Shown one piece after another: positions 13,343 to 16,978 of a stretch of DNA of 16,978 nt (positions are counted from its first letter, which is position 1; each line of letters opens with the position of its first letter). Below the pieces are notes generated by a model, which did no database searches, was not told the origin of the DNA, and was given only the letters and a program-made list of their open reading frames with translations. Source of the DNA: an uncultured Acetobacteraceae bacterium (GTDB lineage Bacteria > Pseudomonadota > Alphaproteobacteria > Acetobacterales > Acetobacteraceae); contig CAIMEK010000810.1 in the NCBI GenBank assembly GCA_903839965.1, positions 1-16,978 on the forward strand. Direction: 5' to 3'. The translations under genes and the position numbers were made by a program.

Positions 13343-13980
13343 AGCGTCGCGTCGGTATCCTGATCTCTGGCCGCGGCTCCAACATGGCCGTTTTGTTGCA
13401 GGCCGCCAGAGACCCGGACTATCCGGCCAGCATTGCGGTGGTGTTGTCCAACCGTCCCGATGCCGCCGGCCTCGACACCGCCCGGGCAGCCGGCATCGCC
13501 ACCGAAGTCGTCGACCACCGTCCCTACCGCGCCGATCGCGCCGCCCATGAGGACCAACTCATGGCCAGGCTCGACGCGGCTGGCGTGGAGATCGTCTGCC
13601 TGGCCGGCTACATGCGCCTGCTCACGCCGCATTTCGTCGGCCACTACGCCGGCCGCCTGCTGAATATCCATCCCAGCCTGTTGCCGGCCTTCCCCGGGTT
13701 GGACACCCACACCCGCGCGCTGACCGCCGGGACCAAGCTGCACGGCTGCACCGTTCACCTCGTCACCGAAGCACTCGATGCCGGTCCCATCCTCGCCCAG
13801 GCCGCCGTTCCCGTGTTGCCCGACGACTCGGAGGCTGTACTTGCCGCCCGGGTGCTAGCCCAGGAACACATCCTCTACCCATTGGCGCTGCGTGCCCTCA
13901 TCGACGGCACGGCCGTCTCACCTCCATCCGGCGCCGCGTTGCTCAACCCCTTGCCAGAGCCCCCTGCGGCCTCCAAGTAA
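13330..13980 (+). CDS. purN: Phosphoribosylglycinamide formyltransferase (GAR transformylase)
   Basis: Transfers a formyl group from 10-formyl-tetrahydrofolate to GAR, step three of purine synthesis. With a GTG start at 13330 it has 216 residues, overlapping purM by 13 nt. Seen: RVGILISGRGSNMAVLL (phosphate-binding N-terminus), LAGYMRLLTPHFV, the catalytic NIHPSLLPAFPGLDTH with Asn112 and His114, and VTEALDAGPILAQAAVPV with Asp150. These are the three catalytic residues (E. coli Asn106, His108, Asp144). An alternative TTG at 13339 overlaps the purM TGA as TTGA, with GGGG 8 nt upstream, and would shorten the protein by three residues. Either way translation is coupled to purM. The last 15-20 residues (PPSGAALLNPLPEPPAASK) are proline-rich and probably disordered. 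Confidence 0.96.
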   Translation: MAELKRRVGILISGRGSNMAVLLQAARDPDYPASIAVVLSNRPDAAGLDTARAAGIATEVVDHRPYRADRAAHEDQLMARLDAAGVEIVCLAGYMRLLTPHFVGHYAGRLLNIHPSLLPAFPGLDTHTRALTAGTKLHGCTVHLVTEALDAGPILAQAAVPVLPDDSEAVLAARVLAQEHILYPLALRALIDGTAVSPPSGAALLNPLPEPPAASK

Positions 13981-13994
13981 CCGGTTCTCCGGTT
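13979..13994 (+). other. Small hairpin at the purN stop
   Basis: AACCGG-TTCT-CCGGTT overlaps the purN TAA and ends 25 bp before the next start codon. There is no U-tract, so it is more likely an attenuating or mRNA 3'-protecting hairpin than a full terminator, if it acts at all. Confidence 0.25.
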
Positions 13995-14019
13995 CAACCA
14001 TTCCCCGCACGGAAACGCC

Positions 14020-14169
14020 ATGGCCCACCGCCCCGCCACGCCGCCCGTCACCGAGGACGCGTTCCTTGCCGACCGGCAAGCGTTCTGGAACAGTTTCACG
14101 TCTTTCACCACAGGCAGCGTCATCGCCATCGCGGTGCTCCTGATCCTGATGGCGCTGTTCCTTCTCTGA
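14020..14169 (+). CDS. Small aa3-type cytochrome c oxidase subunit IV-like protein
   Basis: A 49-residue ORF too short for usual size filters. It begins MAHRPATPPVTEDAFLADRQ, continues AFWNSFTSFTTGSVIAIAV and ends LLILMALFLL. The layout is a short cytoplasmic N-terminus, an aromatic patch (FWNSFTSFTT), then one C-terminal transmembrane helix of about 20 residues. This matches the bacterial aa3 CoxIV family (PF07835), a single-helix accessory subunit of the terminal oxidase. GGAAA lies 5 nt before the ATG. It lies 39 bp after purN on the same strand and 12 bp from the end of ndk, which converges. No other cox gene is in the window, so it is an orphan subunit. The identification is by pattern and context, not by search. 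Confidence 0.8.
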   Translation: MAHRPATPPVTEDAFLADRQAFWNSFTSFTTGSVIAIAVLLILMALFLL

Positions 14170-14181
14170 TCGCGGGTCGCG

Positions 14182-14604
14182 TCAGCCCACGATCTCGATG
14201 CCGGCGAAGAAAAAACCGATCTCGGTCGCGGCGTTCTCCGCGCTGTCGGAGCCATGCACCGAGTTCGCCTGCATGCTCTCGGCGAATTCCTTGCGGATCG
14301 TCCCGGGCGCCGCGTTGGCCGGATTGGTCGCGCCCATGATCTCTCGATTGTGAGCGACCGCGCCCTCGCCCTCCAGCACCTGCACCACCACCGGCCCCGA
14401 CACCATGAAGGTCACCAGATCGCGGAAGAAGCCGCGTTCGCGGTGCACGGCATAGAATGCCTCGGCCTGTGCCACCGTCAGATGCAGGCGTTTCTGCGCG
14501 ACGATGCGCAACCCGGCCGCTTCAAACTTGGCGTTGATCTGCCCGGTCAGGTTCCGCCGTGTGGCGTCCGGCTTGATGATGGAGAGTGTGCGCTCGGTCG
14601 CCAT
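14182..14604 (-). CDS. ndk: Nucleoside diphosphate kinase
   Basis: Balances nucleoside triphosphates by passing the gamma-phosphate of ATP to NDPs through a phospho-histidine. The 140 residues are the exact family size. MATERTLSIIKPDATRRNL gives the N-terminal strand with Lys11; GATNPANAAPGTIRKEFA is the nucleotide-binding segment; and SMQANSVHGSDSAENA carries the active-site His117. The C-terminal IGFFFAGIEIVG is normal. The start at 14604 has AAGGA 9 nt upstream; the frame is open to 14694 but that extension is not family-like. It is divergent from the ABC-F gene (115 bp) and convergent with the small CoxIV gene. Confidence 0.97.
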   Translation of the reverse strand: MATERTLSIIKPDATRRNLTGQINAKFEAAGLRIVAQKRLHLTVAQAEAFYAVHRERGFFRDLVTFMVSGPVVVQVLEGEGAVAHNREIMGATNPANAAPGTIRKEFAESMQANSVHGSDSAENAATEIGFFFAGIEIVG

Positions 14605-14678
14605 GGCTGGGTCCTTCGGGATGGCCGGATCGGCGCGGCGCTTTAGAACACCCCTCGTCTGCCTGCAACCCTCGTATC

Positions 14679-14696
14679 CCGTGCTTCCAAGCACGG
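14679..14696. promoter_or_regulatory. Perfect 8-bp dyad between ndk and the ABC-F gene
   Basis: CCGTGCTT-CC-AAGCACGG is an 18-bp perfect dyad in the 115-bp divergent gap, 23 bp before the ABC-F start. The 2-nt spacer makes it a poor RNA hairpin but a plausible site for a dimeric repressor. No regulator gene is nearby to pair with it. Confidence 0.35.
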
Positions 14697-14719
14697 CCGC
14701 CCGCCGCTACATCCCGCCC

Positions 14720-16588
14720 ATGAGCCTGCTCACCCTTAGTGACGTCACCATCCGTCTTGGTGGCCGCCCCCTGCTCGATGGCGCCGATCTCGCGATCGAC
14801 GCCGGCAAACGCATCGGTCTGGTCGGTCGCAACGGCGCCGGCAAGACCACGTTGTTGCGCGCCATCGCCGGCGACCTTGCCGTCGATGGTGGCGAAATCC
14901 GGCTGGCCAACCGCGCCCGCCTCGGCCAAGTGAAACAGGAGGCGCCGGATGGCGACCTTTCGCTCAGCGACATCGTATTGCAGGGCGATCCCGAACGCCT
15001 GGCTCTGTTGGCCGAGGCCGAGGTCGCCGACCCCCACCGCCTGGCGGAGATTCACGAGCGGTTGCGGGCCATCGGTGCCGACAGCGCCCCCGCCCGCGCC
15101 GCCGCGGTCCTCGCCGGGCTCGGATTCGATGCGGTCGCCCAGGCCCTTCCGGTAGCGAGCTTCTCAGGTGGCTGGCGCATGCGTGTGGCTCTGGCCACCG
15201 CCCTGTTCGCCGCCCCCGACCTGCTGCTGCTCGACGAACCGACGAATCACCTCGATCTCGAAGCCGCGCTTTGGCTCGAAACCTGGCTGGCAAAGTTTTC
15301 GGGAACCGCGATCATCGTTTCGCACGATCGCGGGCTGCTCGACCGCTGCGTGCACGCCATCGCCCATCTCGACCGCGGCAAGATCAACATCACCCCTGGC
15401 GGCTACGAGGAGTTCGTGCGCATCCGCACCGAGCGCGCCATGCAACAGGCTGCCATGGCGACCAGGATTGCCGCCCAACGCGCCCATATGCAGGCCTATG
15501 TCGACCGGTTCCGCTTCAAGGCCAGCAAGGCGCGACAGGCCCAGGCCCGCCTGAAGGCGATTGCGAAACTGCCGGCGATCGAGGCGGTCGTGGAGGACAC
15601 TCCGACGCGTTTCGACTTCCCCCACCCCACCCAGATCGCCCCGCCCATCCTGGCTCTCGACCGCGCGGCCGCCGGTTACGACGGGAAGCCGGTTCTCCGC
15701 GACCTGTCGCTGCGCATCGACATGGACGACCGCATCGCCCTGCTCGGTGCCAACGGCAACGGCAAATCGACGCTCGCCAAGCTGATCGCCGGCCGCCTGC
15801 AACCGCTGAGCGGCGAGGTTCGCCGGGGTCCGAAGCTCAAAGTCGGCTATTTCGCCCAGCACCAGGTCGACGAGTTGGTGTCCGCCGAGACGCCGGTCGA
15901 GCACATGTCCCGCGTCTTGCCGCGCGCCACCGTCGTGCAGATCCGTGCTCAACTTGCCCGCTTCGGCCTGGACGCCGACCGCGCCGGCACGGCGGTCGGC
16001 AGTCTCTCCGGCGGCGAAAAGGCGCGCCTTCTGCTGGCCCTGGCAACCCGCGACGCCCCACAACTGCTCATCCTGGATGAGCCCACGAACCACCTCGATA
16101 TCGACGCCCGCGAGGCGCTGGTGAGGGCGCTGGCCGATTTCGAGGGCGCCGTGCTGTTGATCACCCACGATCCGCATCTGATCGAACTGGTCGCGGATCG
16201 ACTTTGGCTGGTGGCCGACGGCACCGTCCGCCCCTTCGACGGTGACCTTGACGAATACCGGACCTTGCTGGCCGAGCGCTCGAGGCCGGCGACCCGGTCC
16301 GATAGCGTGCCAACCCGGCGCGAGGATCGCCGCGAGCGTGCCGAGGCGCGCGCCGCCTCCGCCCCGCTGCGCCGGCGCGCCCGGGACGCCGAGGCACGCG
16401 TTGCGCGGCTCGCCGAAGAGCGCGCAAAGATCGAGGCGAAGCTGGCCGACCCGTCGCTTTACGTGCCCGGCCGGGCCGCCGAAGTGACTGCCGCGCAAAC
16501 CCGCCTGGCCGCCATTGCGCGCGAAACCAGGACGGCGGAGACCGCCTGGCTGGAAGCCGCCGAGGCAGTGGAGGCGGCGTCGGCGTAA
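14720..16588 (+). CDS. ABC-F family ATPase (YheS-like translation factor)
   Basis: A soluble twin-ATPase that acts on the ribosome, not a transporter: no membrane segments are present. The 622 residues hold ABC1 (Walker A GRNGAGKT 36-43; signature FSGGWRMRVALA 148-159; Walker B LLLLDEPTNHLD 168-179), an arm/linker (about 225-300) with YVDRFRFKASKARQAQARLK, then ABC2 (Walker A GANGNGKST 343-351; signature LSGGEKARLLLA; Walker B LLILDEPTNHLD 449-460). Both catalytic Glu are present (173 and 454). A charged, Ala/Arg/Glu-rich C-terminal coiled coil (about 530-620) matches the YheS/Uup extension. The linker wording is nearest to YheS; EttA lacks such a tail. The start at 14720 begins MSLLTLSDVTIRLGG, the family N-terminus; the open frame back to 14504 is antisense to ndk. 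There is no clear Shine-Dalgarno. Confidence 0.93.
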   Translation: MSLLTLSDVTIRLGGRPLLDGADLAIDAGKRIGLVGRNGAGKTTLLRAIAGDLAVDGGEIRLANRARLGQVKQEAPDGDLSLSDIVLQGDPERLALLAEAEVADPHRLAEIHERLRAIGADSAPARAAAVLAGLGFDAVAQALPVASFSGGWRMRVALATALFAAPDLLLLDEPTNHLDLEAALWLETWLAKFSGTAIIVSHDRGLLDRCVHAIAHLDRGKINITPGGYEEFVRIRTERAMQQAAMATRIAAQRAHMQAYVDRFRFKASKARQAQARLKAIAKLPAIEAVVEDTPTRFDFPHPTQIAPPILALDRAAAGYDGKPVLRDLSLRIDMDDRIALLGANGNGKSTLAKLIAGRLQPLSGEVRRGPKLKVGYFAQHQVDELVSAETPVEHMSRVLPRATVVQIRAQLARFGLDADRAGTAVGSLSGGEKARLLLALATRDAPQLLILDEPTNHLDIDAREALVRALADFEGAVLLITHDPHLIELVADRLWLVADGTVRPFDGDLDEYRTLLAERSRPATRSDSVPTRREDRRERAEARAASAPLRRRARDAEARVARLAEERAKIEAKLADPSLYVPGRAAEVTAAQTRLAAIARETRTAETAWLEAAEAVEAASA

Positions 16589-16599
16589 CTTGGGGAAGA

Positions 16600-16978
16600 T
16601 TACCGGCTGGAGGAAGACTCGCCGGGCAAGCCATCCTTGGCCGGCGGAATCGACATGAGCGCACCCAGCAGACGCGGCGGCAGCAATCCAGCCAACCGCG
16701 CCGCGACACCCATCCACCAGGGGAACACCACGCGCCGACGCCCCGCCGCAATGCCGCGCAGCATGATCCGCGCGGCCCGGTCGGCATCCAGCAGGCCCGG
16801 CATCGGAAAGCGGTTGCGCGCCGTCATCGCGGTGCGCACGTAGCCGGGACAGATGCTGGTGATCACCACCCCGTCGCGCCTGGCGTTCTGCGCCGCGGCG
16901 ACAGTCCAGATATCCGCGGCCGCCTTGCTGGCACAATAAGCCGGCGCTCCCGGCGCCGGCACGAAGGCAGCAATCGAG
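16600..16978 (-). CDS. Short-chain dehydrogenase/reductase (SDR), 5' end outside window
   Basis: The minus-strand frame enters at the right edge and ends at TAA (16600-16602), 11 bp from the convergent ABC-F stop. About 125 C-terminal residues of a protein of about 250 are seen. The first residues are SIAAFVPAPGAPAYCASKAA, which gives the SDR catalytic triad pattern S-x12-Y-x3-K complete. It is followed by the substrate-loop motif ITSICPGYVRTAMTARN (P-G-x-V-x-T), as in classical SDRs. The C-terminal half has a hydrophobic, Trp-rich stretch (VVFPWWMGVAARLAGLLP) and a polar end, a pattern found in SDRs loosely tied to membranes. The N-terminal Rossmann TGxxxGIG is outside the window, so cofactor and substrate cannot be inferred. 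Confidence 0.88.
   Translation of the reverse strand, partial: SIAAFVPAPGAPAYCASKAAADIWTVAAAQNARRDGVVITSICPGYVRTAMTARNRFPMPGLLDADRAARIMLRGIAAGRRRVVFPWWMGVAARLAGLLPPRLLGALMSIPPAKDGLPGESSSSR

Noticed and set aside
15164..16936. 590-codon open frame on the minus strand across the ABC-F gene
   Set aside because: It is antisense to a clear ABC-F protein, has no family-like motifs and is explained by high GC and strong third-position bias.
1..16978. CRISPR array, tRNA or rRNA gene, prophage or toxin-antitoxin pair
   Set aside because: No spaced direct repeats, no tRNA-like cloverleaf noticed, and no small paired ORFs with matching features were seen on reading both strands by eye.

Overview
The window is GC-rich, nearly all coding, and reads as chromosomal core DNA of an alphaproteobacterium, probably Rhodospirillales and perhaps near Acetobacteraceae. 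This rests on recall, not a search: the gene set (a DUF1849/EipB protein, an Hda-type DnaA regulator beside an AI-2E permease and ppk, a tiny aa3-oxidase subunit IV next to ndk and purN) and protein wording typical of that group. No complete novel defence, mobile or biosynthetic system was found.

Layout. Positions 1-1608 are a decayed accessory stretch: the 3' part of an amidohydrolase gene, a broken IS21-type transposase gene (minus strand, internal stop, 3' end lost), and the C-terminal third of an MFS transporter, joined where its N-terminal part should be to the outer end of the insertion sequence. This looks like a scar left by insertion and deletion. Positions 1664-4431 carry eipB and aspS on the minus strand. 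A 300-bp divergent control region (4432-4731) separates aspS from rnd (plus strand). Positions 5927-12153 hold a five-gene minus-strand run, transcribed pgsA-like > AI-2E permease > hda > ppk > ppx, with stop/start overlaps at the first two junctions. It is thus probably one operon linking phospholipid synthesis, control of DnaA, and polyphosphate synthesis and breakdown. Divergently from it run purM and purN (de novo purine synthesis, overlapping) and a 49-residue CoxIV-like protein missed by size cut-offs. Then come ndk (minus), an ABC-F translation ATPase of the YheS type (plus), and the 3' part of a short-chain dehydrogenase gene (minus) that runs off the right edge.

Working together: purM, purN and ndk supply nucleotides; aspS, the ABC-F protein and RNase D serve translation and RNA maturation; Hda switches off DnaA after initiation; Ppk and Ppx set polyphosphate level; EipB supports the periplasmic envelope; the small CoxIV protein belongs to the respiratory oxidase.

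The most useful details are: an apparent CTG start of hda, needed to keep its clamp-binding motif; a probable leaderless rnd transcript; a non-discriminating signature in AspRS; a shortened catalytic motif in the PgsA-like enzyme; a 13-bp inverted repeat and a G9 tract at the pgsA/purM divergent start; and the IS21 scar.
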